This document shows positions 1 through 8,746 of a stretch of DNA of 64,000 bases, in pieces. This DNA is from an uncultured Pedobacter sp. (GTDB lineage: Bacteria > Bacteroidota > Bacteroidia > Sphingobacteriales > Sphingobacteriaceae): contig NZ_CAJYOJ010000088.1 of assembly GCF_913776295.1 (NCBI RefSeq), forward strand, positions 20,819 through 84,818, given 5' to 3'. Position 1 is the first letter of the stretch. Each line of letters starts with the position of its first letter. The notes below the pieces were generated by a model. That model searched no databases. It saw nothing but the letters and a program-made list of their open reading frames with translations, and was not told where the DNA came from. The position numbers were made by a program, and so were the translations under genes.

Positions 1-42
1 CGTATTAATTTTTAATCCGCTTTGTTAATCAGATTTAAAAAA

Positions 43-573
43 ATGAAAAGTAGCTTAAAAGGATTTTTAATATTATTGATAGCCATTATTTGCAGTAGCT
101 ATAATACTTTTCCCGCTTATAAAAATTCAGTTAACGATACTATAGATAGCGTGGCTGTAATCAAGAAAATCAAATCAGATTTTACATTAATCAATAATCA
201 ACTGAAATTTTATAAAAAGAAAATGAAAGATGCTTTCGGCATGTCGGCAGAGGGTGGTGTGGTGACAGGCTATTACAATAAAGCTGCACTTAAAAAAATA
301 CATTGTGTTTTTTATGGTGAAACCGGAAAGGCTGAAATTGATTACTACTTTAACAACAAAAACTTATTTTTCTTTTATAAAAAAGAGACGGTTTACGATA
401 AGCCGATTTATTTGAAAGATTTTAAAATTAAGAATAGCATAGAAAACCGTTATTATTTGTCTGGCAATAATGTGATTAAAGCCATAATAAAGCCGAATAC
501 GTCATTAGTACTGTCATATGCAGAAATAAAAGCTGAACTTCAGCCAATTCTGAATATTTTAAATAAAAAATAG
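43..573 (+). CDS. Hypothetical secreted protein
   Basis: About 176 residues. The N-terminus (MKSSLKG, then a run of hydrophobic residues ending near CSSYNTF) looks like a Sec signal peptide, so the protein is probably exported. The rest is lysine- and tyrosine-rich with alternating beta-type stretches and no motif I recognise. I chose the ATG at 43 over an in-frame TTG at 22 because the signal peptide begins there. The upstream context is cut by the window edge. The function is unknown. Confidence 0.6.
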   Translation: MKSSLKGFLILLIAIICSSYNTFPAYKNSVNDTIDSVAVIKKIKSDFTLINNQLKFYKKKMKDAFGMSAEGGVVTGYYNKAALKKIHCVFYGETGKAEIDYYFNNKNLFFFYKKETVYDKPIYLKDFKIKNSIENRYYLSGNNVIKAIIKPNTSLVLSYAEIKAELQPILNILNKK

Positions 574-972
574 ATTGGCGTATATCAGTTTATATATTCA
601 AAATAAAAAAGGTTTTGCGTTGGATATTCAAATAATTTTAATTGTTTTGGGAAATGTTTGTCCAGTTTTTATTGCATTTTCAGTCCCGCTGTCCCTCTAT
701 AGTGCCTGCATAAAGGCTGCAACTAGTACTACCATTGGGTTTATTTACCACTGACAGTTGCACAATCTTGGCCACCTAAACCCGACCGTAGCGAGATGCC
801 GGTTTTTTCAATCGGCAGAAGCGGGGGCGGGGCTACATGAGCCTTTAAGTACTGAAATTGCTTTCCAAATCACTTAAAAATATTCCTGCACCTCAGAACT
901 ATGCTTATTGATAAAATATATTTTCGCCATCCAAACCTGATTTTTGTACAAGTATTTTATTAGCTTTACCAT
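574..972. other. Intergenic spacer holding a repeat copy
   Basis: A 399-bp stretch without a convincing ORF. Its middle (about 660-885) is a diverged copy of the dispersed intergenic element described at 16351. The end carries a promoter-like TAGCTTTA box at 961-968, four bases before the ATG of the DUF58 gene. Confidence 0.6.
660..885 (+). repeat. Dispersed intergenic element, diverged copy
   Basis: Shares with the tandem elements at 16351-17165 the 19-base word TTGGCCACCTAAACCCGAC (near 775) and a following segment ending in GAAATTGCTTTCC, compared with GAAACTGCTTTCC there. The upstream part contains CCCGCTGTCCCTCTATA and, later, CATTGGG, resembling the GGGCTGTTCGCTATATC / CATCCCG arms of the tandem copies. 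No ORF of note. The boundaries are approximate. Confidence 0.5.
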
Positions 973-1890
973 ATGCAGGCTGTAAACTACGAGAACGAAA
1001 CAAGCTATGGTAATTTAGAATTGCTCGCCCGGCAAGTGGTAGAAGGCTTTATTACAGGTTTGCATAAAAGCCCTTTTCACGGCTTTTCGGTTGAGTTTGC
1101 CGAACACCGTCAGTATAATAATGGGGATAACGTTAAAAATATCGATTGGAAATTATACGCCAAAACCGATAAACTTTACAGCAAACGTTTCGAAGAAGAA
1201 ACCAATTTGCGTTGCCAGTTTGTGATTGATGTCTCTTCATCCATGTACTTTCCCGAGCCTGAAAACAATAAATTGGTATTCTCTATACAGGCGGCGGCAT
1301 CTTTAATGTACTTGTTAAAGAAACAACGCGATGCTTTCGGACTGAGCTTGTTTACCGACGAGATCTTATTCAATTCTCCTGCAAAATCCACTACGGTCCA
1401 TCAGAAATATTTATTTACCCAATTGGAAGAGCTGTTGCAGAAACCGAAGGCGAAGGCACAGACCAATTTAAGCGAGGCGCTGCACCAGGTGGCAGAACTG
1501 ATTCACAAACGTTCTTTGGTGATTATTTTCAGTGACCTGTTTAATACCCAAACCGATACCGATAAAACCGATCAGTTTTTTGATGCACTGCAACACCTGA
1601 AATTCAACAAACATGAGGTGGTGGTTTTTAATGTGGTTGATAAAAAAAGAGAGGTAGACTTTAGTTTTGAAAATCGCCCATATCAATTTATCGATATGGA
1701 AACCGGAGAAACCATTAAAGTACATACCAACCAGGTGAAGGAAAATTATGTAACGGCGGTTTCTACTTACCGGCAACAGATCGCATTAAAATGTGCTCAA
1801 TATAAAATCGACCTGATTGATGCTGATATGAATGAGGGTTTTTATCCTATCCTTCAGTCTTACTTAATGAAAAGGCAAAAGTTGGGTTAA
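973..1890 (+). CDS. DUF58 domain protein (vWA-like)
   Basis: 305 residues. The N-terminal half carries the DUF58 signature: EHRQYNNGDNVKNIDWK at residues 44-60, followed by KLYSKRFEEE. A von Willebrand factor A-type region begins with the metal-site motif DVSSS at 86-90. Members usually partner a MoxR-type AAA+ ATPase and are linked to envelope or chaperone functions; no moxR is visible here, so the partner must lie elsewhere. It has no signal peptide or transmembrane helix and is probably cytosolic. The TAGCTTTA box at 961-968 suggests its own promoter and almost no leader. The family call is secure; the biological role is unknown. Confidence 0.88.
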   Translation: MQAVNYENETSYGNLELLARQVVEGFITGLHKSPFHGFSVEFAEHRQYNNGDNVKNIDWKLYAKTDKLYSKRFEEETNLRCQFVIDVSSSMYFPEPENNKLVFSIQAAASLMYLLKKQRDAFGLSLFTDEILFNSPAKSTTVHQKYLFTQLEELLQKPKAKAQTNLSEALHQVAELIHKRSLVIIFSDLFNTQTDTDKTDQFFDALQHLKFNKHEVVVFNVVDKKREVDFSFENRPYQFIDMETGETIKVHTNQVKENYVTAVSTYRQQIALKCAQYKIDLIDADMNEGFYPILQSYLMKRQKLG

Positions 1891-1961
1891 AATTTTGTTA
1901 CAAAACAAGAAGGTTTTAATACTGTTTTATTCATGATTTAAATTTTTTTAAGCTTCGTGAT

Positions 1962-2423
1962 ATGTTACAAAAAGGCGATACTGCACCAGATTTCGAATTA
2001 AATGCTACCCCAGATCAGAAAATAAAGCTTAAGGACTTTAAAGGCAAAAATGTTATCCTGGCTTTTTATCCTGCGGATTGGAGTCCGGTATGCAGCGACC
2101 AGATGGCACTTTATAACGAAATGCTAAAATATTTTAATAAATATGATGCGCAGATTTTTGGTGTTTCTGTTGATAGCGTTTGGTGCCACCTGGCCTTTGA
2201 AGAAAATAGAAAACTACATTTCCCGCTACTGGCTGATTTTGAACCAAAAGGCGCAGTATCTAAAGCTTATGGTGTATATGATGATGAAGTTGGCGAAAGT
2301 AAAAGGGCACTTTTTGTTATTGATAAAGAAGGTGAAATTGCATGGAGTTATTTATCACCTGTAGCCGTTAACCCTGGTGCGGATGGTATTTTGGATGCAC
2401 TGGAAGAATTAAGCAAGAAATAA
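1962..2423 (+). CDS. Peroxiredoxin (AhpC/TSA family, Bcp/AhpE-like)
   Basis: 153 residues with a thioredoxin fold. The peroxidatic cysteine is C44 in the P-x3-S-x2-C context (PADWSPVCSD, residues 37-46). A second cysteine, C75 (DSVWCH), could be a resolving cysteine or be unrelated. It should reduce H2O2 or organic hydroperoxides in the cytosol, as there is no signal peptide. The next gene, a DsbA-like thioredoxin-fold protein, starts 4 bp after the stop, so the two are probably co-transcribed and may form a redox pair. The subfamily is not certain. Confidence 0.9.
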   Translation: MLQKGDTAPDFELNATPDQKIKLKDFKGKNVILAFYPADWSPVCSDQMALYNEMLKYFNKYDAQIFGVSVDSVWCHLAFEENRKLHFPLLADFEPKGAVSKAYGVYDDEVGESKRALFVIDKEGEIAWSYLSPVAVNPGADGILDALEELSKK

Positions 2424-2427
2424 AGAG

Positions 2428-2946
2428 ATGAGTACATTAAAACCTGAAATAAGCAGTTTGGATCATATTCAGGGAACCGATTCTGCAAGTATTACCATTG
2501 TCGAATTTGGCGATTACCAGTGCCCATATTGCGGCGATGCCTACCCGATCATGAAAGAAATTGAGGAAACGTTTGGCCATCAGATCAGATTTGTTTTTCG
2601 TCATTTTCCTTTGGCAAATGCACATGAGTTTGCTTTTCCGGCTGCTATTGCTGCAGAAGCCGCGGGTTTACAGGCTAAGTTTTGGGAAATGCATGATGCG
2701 CTTTATGAAAATCAATACCGCCTCAATGGAGAGCTGTTTGAAGAACTGGCCGAAACCATTGGTTTAGATTTGGAGCAGTTCCAGCGAGACAGTGCATCAG
2801 AGGAGATCAAACGAAAAATAGAAGATGATTTTGACAGTGGTGTACGAAGCGGTGTAAACGGAACTCCTTCATTTTATGTAAACGGGACCAAATTTGATGG
2901 TGGTGCAACCGATCTTTACCAAATGCTTAAAGAAAGCGCTGAATAA
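2428..2946 (+). CDS. DsbA-family thioredoxin-fold protein
   Basis: 172 residues. The active-site motif C32-P-Y-C35 (GDYQCPYCGDAYP) is followed by a helical insertion with the HFPL and HEFAF segments typical of DsbA-like domains, and the cis-proline loop is GTPSFYVNG near residues 145-153. It lacks a signal peptide, which is unusual for a periplasmic DsbA but common for cytosolic DsbA/FrnE-like proteins in this phylum. It follows the peroxiredoxin by 4 bp and may supply or receive electrons from it. The family is secure; the partner is inferred from the neighbourhood. Confidence 0.88.
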   Translation: MSTLKPEISSLDHIQGTDSASITIVEFGDYQCPYCGDAYPIMKEIEETFGHQIRFVFRHFPLANAHEFAFPAAIAAEAAGLQAKFWEMHDALYENQYRLNGELFEELAETIGLDLEQFQRDSASEEIKRKIEDDFDSGVRSGVNGTPSFYVNGTKFDGGATDLYQMLKESAE

Positions 2947-3008
2947 AATCATGCAGGCACATCAAAATCAACTTTCACTATTGAACTGAAGTTTATAGTC
3001 AAAGACTT

Positions 3009-3461
3009 TTAATCGAGCGTAAAATTAACATTTATAGTATATCTGATTCGAATGTTTTTAATGATATGAACCTCGCAATCATCTTTAGCTAAACGCTGGG
3101 AGATGGTGAGTAATTGATTAGGTTTGAGGTTAATTTTCTGCTTTATTTCGTAAGACTTATTGCAACCTTTAGGTACATGCCCATCCAGTAGAAAGGAAAT
3201 ATCGGTTATTGTATCCTTGAGTGTGCTTTTGATCGTGATTTCGGCAAATGTTCCCGAATCAACATCATGTATATATTTAATGTCTTTTACATAAACCGTA
3301 TTTCGCTTGTTGGTAGTGTCATTTAACATTGGTTTTGATGATTTAGGTATTTGAAAAACAGCGGTTTTAGTCCGTCCTACCGCTTTGCTTATTTCCTGAA
3401 GGGGCATTTCAATAGCTCCGCAACAAAACATAATGAATATTCCTAATACTTTGGTGAGCAT
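3009..3461 (-). CDS. Hypothetical exported protein
   Basis: 150 residues. The N-terminus MLTKVLGIFIMFCCGAIE is a short hydrophobic signal; the two cysteines could be a degenerate lipobox, but no standard L-[AS]-[GA]-C pattern is present. The remainder is soluble and beta-rich, with K/T-rich stretches. It lies alone, convergent to the DsbA-like gene. No family recognised. Confidence 0.55.
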   Translation of the reverse strand: MLTKVLGIFIMFCCGAIEMPLQEISKAVGRTKTAVFQIPKSSKPMLNDTTNKRNTVYVKDIKYIHDVDSGTFAEITIKSTLKDTITDISFLLDGHVPKGCNKSYEIKQKINLKPNQLLTISQRLAKDDCEVHIIKNIRIRYTINVNFTLD

Positions 3462-3550
3462 AATTTAGTATTGTTATAAAACCTAAGTTATTGCTTTTCT
3501 AGTAATAAAGCGATTGTAGATGCATTAGGAGTTAGAATTTTAACAAAAAA

Positions 3551-3576
3551 CCTCATGTATTTTGCAATACATGAGG
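3551..3576 (-). terminator. Rho-independent terminator-like hairpin (minus strand)
   Basis: Perfect 10-bp arms CCTCATGTAT (3551-3560) and ATACATGAGG (3567-3576) with a 6-base loop. On the plus strand six A residues precede it, so on the minus strand the hairpin is followed by TTTTTTG. No minus-strand gene lies upstream of it (the next gene, poxB, is on the plus strand), so it would stop an antisense or small RNA transcript. Confidence 0.6.
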
Positions 3577-3674
3577 TATCAGATAAGGGTAACCGGAAAA
3601 CTAAAAAACTAATTATGAGTTTTTAGAATTTAACAAAATTGAAATCGCTTCGTGTTTTGTTATTTCAAAGGTGC

Positions 3675-3713
3675 ACTTCATTTATGAAGTTTTAGTGAAG
3701 AAACTTCATGAAG
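3675..3713. promoter_or_regulatory. Two inverted repeats with a shared CTTCAT half-site
   Basis: ACTTCAT-TT-ATGAAGT (3675-3690) and the perfect palindrome CTTCATGAAG (3704-3713) lie 13 bp apart and about 140-180 bp upstream of the poxB start. The repeated half-site suggests an operator for a dimeric regulator. The regulator is unknown and the role is inferred. Confidence 0.35.
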
Positions 3714-3852
3714 CTAGGGTAGCTTTGCTGATGTTACATCGCGCTAAAGTCTTTTCAAGGTCAGATTGGTGATTTTTGCTTCAGGCTTAAAACAATAGAT
3801 CATCTTCTACTATTTATTAGCTAGATAAAATCCATCATTTAAAAATATTTTC

Positions 3853-5589
3853 ATGAGTAAAAATGTTGCAGAACAACTGGTTGAAATGCTGGTTGAGGTT
3901 GGCGTAAAAAGAGTTTATGCCGTTACCGGAGATAGTTTGAATTATTTTAACGACGCTGTAAGAAGAAATGGCCAGATTAAGTGGATCCACGTACGTAACG
4001 AGGAGGTGGGTGCTTTTGCTGCGGCGGCGGAAGCCGAACTAGACGGGATTGCCTGCTGCGCCGGGAGCTGTGGTCCAGGCCATGTACACTTGATTAACGG
4101 TCTATACGATGCACACCGAAGCCATGTGCCGGTAATTGCCATTGCCTCCACCATTCCAACTGGTGAATTCGGGATGGATTATTTTCAGGAAACGAATACC
4201 ATAAAATTATTTGACGATTGCAGTTACTATAACCAGGTAGCTACCACCGCCGAACAGGCGCCAAGAATGTTTCAAACCGCCGTTCAGCATGCCATTCATA
4301 AAAAAGGTGTTGCCGTTTTTGGTTTGCCTGGCGATGTAGCCCAGCTGGACGCGGTAGAAAGCGTAACGTCTATGCAATTATTCAACAATAAGCCGGTAAT
4401 CCGTCCTGCTGATCAGGAGTTGAAAGATTTATCAGACCTGATTAATGGGGAAAAGAAAATTACGATTTATTGTGGTATCGGTGCCGCCGATGCGCATGAT
4501 GAAGTGGTAGAACTGGCAGCTAAATTAAAAGCACCTGTAGGATTTTCTTTTAGAGGGAAAATGGGCATACAATACAATAACCCTTATGAAGTAGGGATGA
4601 CAGGACTTTTAGGACAGCCATCAGGCTACCATGCCATGCATGAGGCCGACTTGGTGCTTTTACTGGGAACCGATTTTCCTTATGTAAATTTTATGCCTGT
4701 TAAGAACAAAATCGTACAGATTGATGAAAAACCCGAACGGTTGGGCAGAAGAGCTAAACTGACCATGGGCTTATGTGGGAATATCGCCGATTCAATAAAA
4801 GCATTAATGCCGCTGCTTACTGAAAAGAAAAATGACGATTTCTTAAAATCTCAATTAGAATTCTATCAAAAAGTTAAGGAAAGGCAGCAGGTTTATGTTA
4901 AAGATCAGGGTGAGGAAAATAAAGTACAACCCGAATTTGTAGCCGAAACGATCAACCGTTTAGCGGCTGATGATGCCATTTTTACCGTTGATACGGGGAT
5001 GTGCTGCGTTTGGGGAGCACGTTTTATCGATGGAACAGGCAAACGTAAAATGTTGGGTTCTTTTAACCACGGCTCTATGGCGAATGCGATGCCGATGGCC
5101 ATTGGCGCTGCGTTAGCTCATCCAGAACAACAAGTGGTTGCGCTATGTGGCGATGGTGGCCTATCCATGCTCTTGGGCGATCTGGCAACCATTAAACAAT
5201 ATAACCTGCCTGTAAAACTGATTGTTTTTAACAATAGGGCTTTAGGTATGGTGAAGCTGGAAATGGAGGTTGATGGTTTGCCAGACAATGAGACGGATAT
5301 GATCAATCCCGATTTTGCCTTGGTCGCTCAGGCCATGGGATTTAAAGGAATGACGGTAACCAAACCGGAAGAAGTGGAAACAGCAATCAGTTATGCGCTC
5401 AATGAAAATGGTCCGGTTTTATTAAACATCATGACCAATCCGAATGCTTTGGCCATGCCACCAAAAATAGAATGGGAGCAAATAAAAGGCATGACAGAAT
5501 CGATGGCAAAACTGATGCTGGGTGGAAAAATGAGTGAGGTTTTGGATACGATAAAATCGAATTATAAACACTTGGGGGAGGTGTTGTAA
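3853..5589 (+). CDS. poxB: Pyruvate dehydrogenase (quinone)/pyruvate oxidase, ThDP-dependent
   Basis: 578 residues, close to the ~572 of E. coli PoxB. The three-domain ThDP enzyme layout is visible: a PYR domain with the catalytic glutamate in RNEEVGAF (about E50), a central domain, and a PP domain with the ThDP-binding motif GDGG (about 433-436) ending in NN at 460-461. It should decarboxylate pyruvate to acetate and pass electrons to quinone at the membrane. The C-terminus is where PoxB-type enzymes bind lipid; membrane association is not visible from sequence alone. It is a single gene with a long upstream spacer. Other members of the acetolactate synthase superfamily are possible but less likely. 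Confidence 0.85.
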   Translation: MSKNVAEQLVEMLVEVGVKRVYAVTGDSLNYFNDAVRRNGQIKWIHVRNEEVGAFAAAAEAELDGIACCAGSCGPGHVHLINGLYDAHRSHVPVIAIASTIPTGEFGMDYFQETNTIKLFDDCSYYNQVATTAEQAPRMFQTAVQHAIHKKGVAVFGLPGDVAQLDAVESVTSMQLFNNKPVIRPADQELKDLSDLINGEKKITIYCGIGAADAHDEVVELAAKLKAPVGFSFRGKMGIQYNNPYEVGMTGLLGQPSGYHAMHEADLVLLLGTDFPYVNFMPVKNKIVQIDEKPERLGRRAKLTMGLCGNIADSIKALMPLLTEKKNDDFLKSQLEFYQKVKERQQVYVKDQGEENKVQPEFVAETINRLAADDAIFTVDTGMCCVWGARFIDGTGKRKMLGSFNHGSMANAMPMAIGAALAHPEQQVVALCGDGGLSMLLGDLATIKQYNLPVKLIVFNNRALGMVKLEMEVDGLPDNETDMINPDFALVAQAMGFKGMTVTKPEEVETAISYALNENGPVLLNIMTNPNALAMPPKIEWEQIKGMTESMAKLMLGGKMSEVLDTIKSNYKHLGEVL

Positions 5590-5600
5590 GTGATAATTAG

Positions 5601-5722
5601 CCGTCATCTTGACTGAAGCGAAGCGAAATGCCCGCCTGTGCGGACAGGCCTGCCCGTACAGGCGGCGAGAGATCTATCTGAGCAGATCTCTCGACTACGT
5701 TGCACTCCGCTCGAGATGACGG
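5601..5722. repeat. REP-like palindromic intergenic element
   Basis: Terminal inverted repeat CCGTCATCT (5601-5609) / AGATGACGG (5714-5722), with internal complementary segments such as GCCCGCCTGT / ACAGGCGG and AGATCT repeats. It sits between the convergent poxB and hppD genes, where it could also act as a bidirectional transcription stop. Related elements end in GTCAT/ATGAC at 21360, 24730, 35874 and 59672. Confidence 0.65.
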
Positions 5723-5735
5723 AATTACTATTACA

Positions 5736-6866
5736 CTATAAATTGCCCCTTAATTCCTGTTCGCGCTCTAATGATTCAAACAATGCTTTAAAGTTACCTG
5801 CGCCAAAGCTTTGTGCACCTTTACGTTGAATAATTTCGAAGAAAAGGGTCGGGCGGTCTTCAACTGGTTTGGTGAAAATCTGTAACAGATAACCTTCTTC
5901 ATCACAATCAACTAAAATGCCCAGGCTCTCCAATAAGGCTATTTCTTCATCAATTTTGCCTACGCGTTGCGGCATCATATCATAATACGCTTCTGGTGGA
6001 GCACTCAAAAATTCAACACCACGCGACTTTAATTCTTTAACTGTTTTTACAATGTCTTTTGTGGCTACGGCAATATGCTGAACGCCTTCTCCTTCATAAT
6101 ATTCCAGGTATTCTTCAATCTGCGATTTCTTTTTACCCTCTGCCGGCTCATTGATCGGGAATTTCGAATAACCGTTGCCATTACTCATCACTTTACTCAT
6201 CAAAGCAGAATATTCTGTATTGATCTGCTTATCGTCAAAAGATAGAATATTTACAAAACCCATTACATCTTCATACCATTGTACAGCTTCATTCATGCGG
6301 TTCCAACCTACATTGCCTACGCAGTGATCAATATATAACAGACCGGTATCGGTAGGTTGATAATCGCTTTCCCACACACGGTAACCCGGCATAAAGGTTC
6401 CGTTATAATTTTTACGCTCTATAAACATGTGGACAGTTTCGCCATAGGTGTAGATACCGCTCATTTTAACTTCGCCAAATTCATCTGTTAAGGTTTTTGG
6501 CTCCATATACGGTTTCGCACCGCGTTTTGTAGTTTCTTCAAAAGCGCTGAATGCGTCATCTACCCAAAGTGCTAATACCTTTACTCCATCGCCATGTTTT
6601 TTAACATGCTCTGATATTGGATGATCAGATTTTAGCGCTGTAGTTAAGATGAGCCTGATTTTGCCCTGTTGCAGTACATAGGATGCCCGATCGCGCACGC
6701 CGGTTTCTGGTCCCGCATAAGCTAAGCTTTGAAAACCAAATGCCGTTTTATAATAATGAGCGGCCTGTTTGGCATTACCCACATAAAATTCAATATAATC
6801 TGTTCCGTTAATAGGCAGAAAATCTGGTGCTTTTGATATTTTTTCTGCAAAAGTTTGTGTTTCCAT
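5736..6866 (-). CDS. hppD: 4-hydroxyphenylpyruvate dioxygenase
   Basis: 376 residues from the chosen ATG at 6866 (METQTFAEK); the frame stays open 30 codons further upstream, but that part is not family-like. It converts 4-hydroxyphenylpyruvate to homogentisate in tyrosine catabolism. Two vicinal-oxygen-chelate domains are visible. The iron ligands are H181 (LYIDHCVGN), H264 (GVQHIAVAT) and E344 (LFFEIIQRKG), followed by the conserved glycine-rich C-terminal helix region. It is in the same orientation as hmgA, the next enzyme, with a 435-bp repeat-filled spacer between them, so co-transcription is uncertain. Confidence 0.96.
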   Translation of the reverse strand: METQTFAEKISKAPDFLPINGTDYIEFYVGNAKQAAHYYKTAFGFQSLAYAGPETGVRDRASYVLQQGKIRLILTTALKSDHPISEHVKKHGDGVKVLALWVDDAFSAFEETTKRGAKPYMEPKTLTDEFGEVKMSGIYTYGETVHMFIERKNYNGTFMPGYRVWESDYQPTDTGLLYIDHCVGNVGWNRMNEAVQWYEDVMGFVNILSFDDKQINTEYSALMSKVMSNGNGYSKFPINEPAEGKKKSQIEEYLEYYEGEGVQHIAVATKDIVKTVKELKSRGVEFLSAPPEAYYDMMPQRVGKIDEEIALLESLGILVDCDEEGYLLQIFTKPVEDRPTLFFEIIQRKGAQSFGAGNFKALFESLEREQELRGNL

Positions 6867-7301
6867 TTGTTCGTTATTATTTAAATCCGAGCTCGGGGGT
6901 GACGAAGTCGGATGTGATATGTTGTTGTTAACTGTTATAAGGTTGAATGTCGTCAAGTTTAAATGTTGGATAATTGCTCAACTCTGTTCCCTTTGCATTT
7001 GATCCTAGGTCTATGTTCATCCTGATTATTTATATTCATTTTAACTTCGAACTTCGGACCTCGGTCTTTTCCCGACTTTTGACTATTTCTATGCACTTTA
7101 TCTTCGGACTTCGGTCTTCCCGACTTCTAACTATTTCTATGCACTTTATCTTCGGACTTCGGTCTTTTCCCGACTTCTGACTATTTCTATGCACTTTATC
7201 TTCGGACCTCGGACTACGGTCTTCCGGACTTCTGACTATTTCTATGCACTTTATCTTCAGACTTCGGACTTCGGACCTCGGTCTCCGGACTTCTGACTCA
7301 T
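6867..7301. other. hmgA-hppD spacer, mostly tandem repeat
   Basis: A 435-bp spacer between hmgA (minus) and the start of hppD (minus). It contains TTGAATGT/TTTAAATGTTGG words near 6920-6970 and then the ~50-bp tandem array at about 7046-7300. Any hppD promoter must lie at the hppD-proximal side or within this repetitive DNA. Confidence 0.6.
7046..7300. repeat. Tandem minisatellite, 48-55 bp unit
   Basis: The word CTATTTCTATGCACTTT recurs at 7083, 7131, 7181 and 7236 (periods 48, 50 and 55). Between copies lie variable runs of TTCGGACTTCGG, TCTTCCCGACTTCTGA and similar words. The last unit decays just before the hmgA stop at 7302. The number of internal CGGACTTCGG words accounts for the unit length differences. 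Similar words build the array at 38235. Confidence 0.8.
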
Positions 7302-8468
7302 TTATTCTACGTTAATTTGCCAGCTTTTATGATAGTTTTCGTCTTCAATATCGAGGGCATCCTGCGTAAGCATTAAAGGCTTAAAAGGATCGATCATTAC
7401 CGCCAGCTCCTCTGTTTTTTCTTTTCCGATTGATTTCTCTACGGTACCTGGATGTGGCCCATGCGGAATTCCACCCGGATGTAATGTAATTTGACCTTTA
7501 ACCACGCTTTTGCGGCTCATAAAATCACCATCTACATAATAAAGTACTTCATCGCTATCTACATTGCTATGGTTGTAAGGTGCGGGAATCGAGTCGGGAT
7601 GGTAGTCGTATTTGCGGGGAACAAAAGAGCAAACCACAAAATTGTGTCCCTCGAAAGTTTGATGAACCGGAGGTGGTTGGTGTAAGCGGCCTGTTATCGG
7701 CTCAAAATCGTGTATAGAGAAAGCATATGGATAATGATAACCGTCCCAGCCTATATAATCAAAAGGGTGCGTACCATAGGTATAAGGATAAATTAAGCCC
7801 TGTTTTTTTATCAGCACTTTAAAATCCCCATATTCATCATTTGTTTGCAGGTTCTCTGGTAGTCTCAGGTCCCGTTCACAATAAGGCGCATGTTCCATCA
7901 ACTGTCCATATTGATTTAAATATCTTTTTGGAGGCCTTAAAGGACTAAAACTTTCTACAATAAACAACCTGTTTTGTTCCGTATCAAATTCCATCTGATA
8001 AATGGTTCCTCTTGGGATCATCAGATAATCGCCATAAGCAAATTTAATTTCTCCGAATCCTGTTTTCAGCTTTCCTGAACCTTCATGTACGAAAATCATT
8101 TCATCAGCCTGACTATTTTTGTAGAAATAATCAGTCATTGATTTTTTTGGCGCAGCCAAAACGATATGCAGATCGCTGTTGACCAGAACAGCCTTCCTGC
8201 TTTCCAGAAAATCATCTTCGGGTTTAATGTTAAAACCGATCAGACTGGTGTGTTTCAGGTGCTTTTCCCGGGCTATTTTTGGCTCCACACTATAAGGTTC
8301 ACCCAAGTGTTTTACGATGGTTGGCGGATGGCAATGATAAACCAATGAATATAAACTGGAAAAACCCTCGGTTGATACCAGTTCTTCGGCATAAAGATTC
8401 CCATCAGGTTTACGAAAAACCGTGTGACGTTTAGCTGGAATCTGCCCCATTTTATGATAAACAGGCAT
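7302..8468 (-). CDS. hmgA: Homogentisate 1,2-dioxygenase
   Basis: 388 residues. It opens the ring of homogentisate to maleylacetoacetate in the cytosol. The cupin-type core is visible: YIGWDGYHYPYAF, the histidine-rich PPPVHQTFEGHNFVV, and the C-terminal ligand loop HPGGIPHGPHPG. It is shorter than the ~430-residue proteobacterial form, as in other Bacteroidota. The ATG at 8468 starts MPVYHKMGQIP. It lies directly beside hppD in the same direction and about 800 bp from the divergent FAH-family gene, forming a tyrosine-degradation locus. Confidence 0.95.
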   Translation of the reverse strand: MPVYHKMGQIPAKRHTVFRKPDGNLYAEELVSTEGFSSLYSLVYHCHPPTIVKHLGEPYSVEPKIAREKHLKHTSLIGFNIKPEDDFLESRKAVLVNSDLHIVLAAPKKSMTDYFYKNSQADEMIFVHEGSGKLKTGFGEIKFAYGDYLMIPRGTIYQMEFDTEQNRLFIVESFSPLRPPKRYLNQYGQLMEHAPYCERDLRLPENLQTNDEYGDFKVLIKKQGLIYPYTYGTHPFDYIGWDGYHYPYAFSIHDFEPITGRLHQPPPVHQTFEGHNFVVCSFVPRKYDYHPDSIPAPYNHSNVDSDEVLYYVDGDFMSRKSVVKGQITLHPGGIPHGPHPGTVEKSIGKEKTEELAVMIDPFKPLMLTQDALDIEDENYHKSWQINVE

Positions 8469-8746
8469 AATTAAATGGTGTTATGGTTAGAAAGAAAGAA
8501 TCTTAATGAATGAACAATTAAAACGGCAATGCGTTTCAATTTAAAAAGAAAGGTAAACGAAAATTACAGAGAATATTGGGCCATGATCAGCTTGGATAGC
8601 ATCTTGTAGCGACGGGCCGCTATGGCGTCGTTGACTAGTGTAATATGTAATGCTTTTAAGATCATGGTTTTAATGATACCAAGGTAAGTATTTTATTTAA
8701 AAGTTAAAATTTTAATTATCTTTAATTGCTTACTACAACCATCTTC

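Larger units (their letters stand above)
3462..3852. other. Intergenic spacer with hairpin and inverted repeats
   Basis: A 391-bp region between divergent genes. It contains a minus-strand terminator-like hairpin (3551-3576), an inverted repeat of AAAAACT/AGTTTTT near 3602-3627, and two inverted repeats sharing the half-site CTTCAT (3675-3713). No ORF is supported. Confidence 0.6.

Noticed and set aside
3577..3852. Riboswitch upstream of poxB
   Set aside because: Hairpins are present, but I see no conserved TPP (THI-box) or other known aptamer words; the stable terminator faces the other strand.
6974..7180. 68-codon plus-strand ORF in the minisatellite
   Set aside because: Its repeated HFIFGLRS-like peptides come directly from the tandem DNA repeat.
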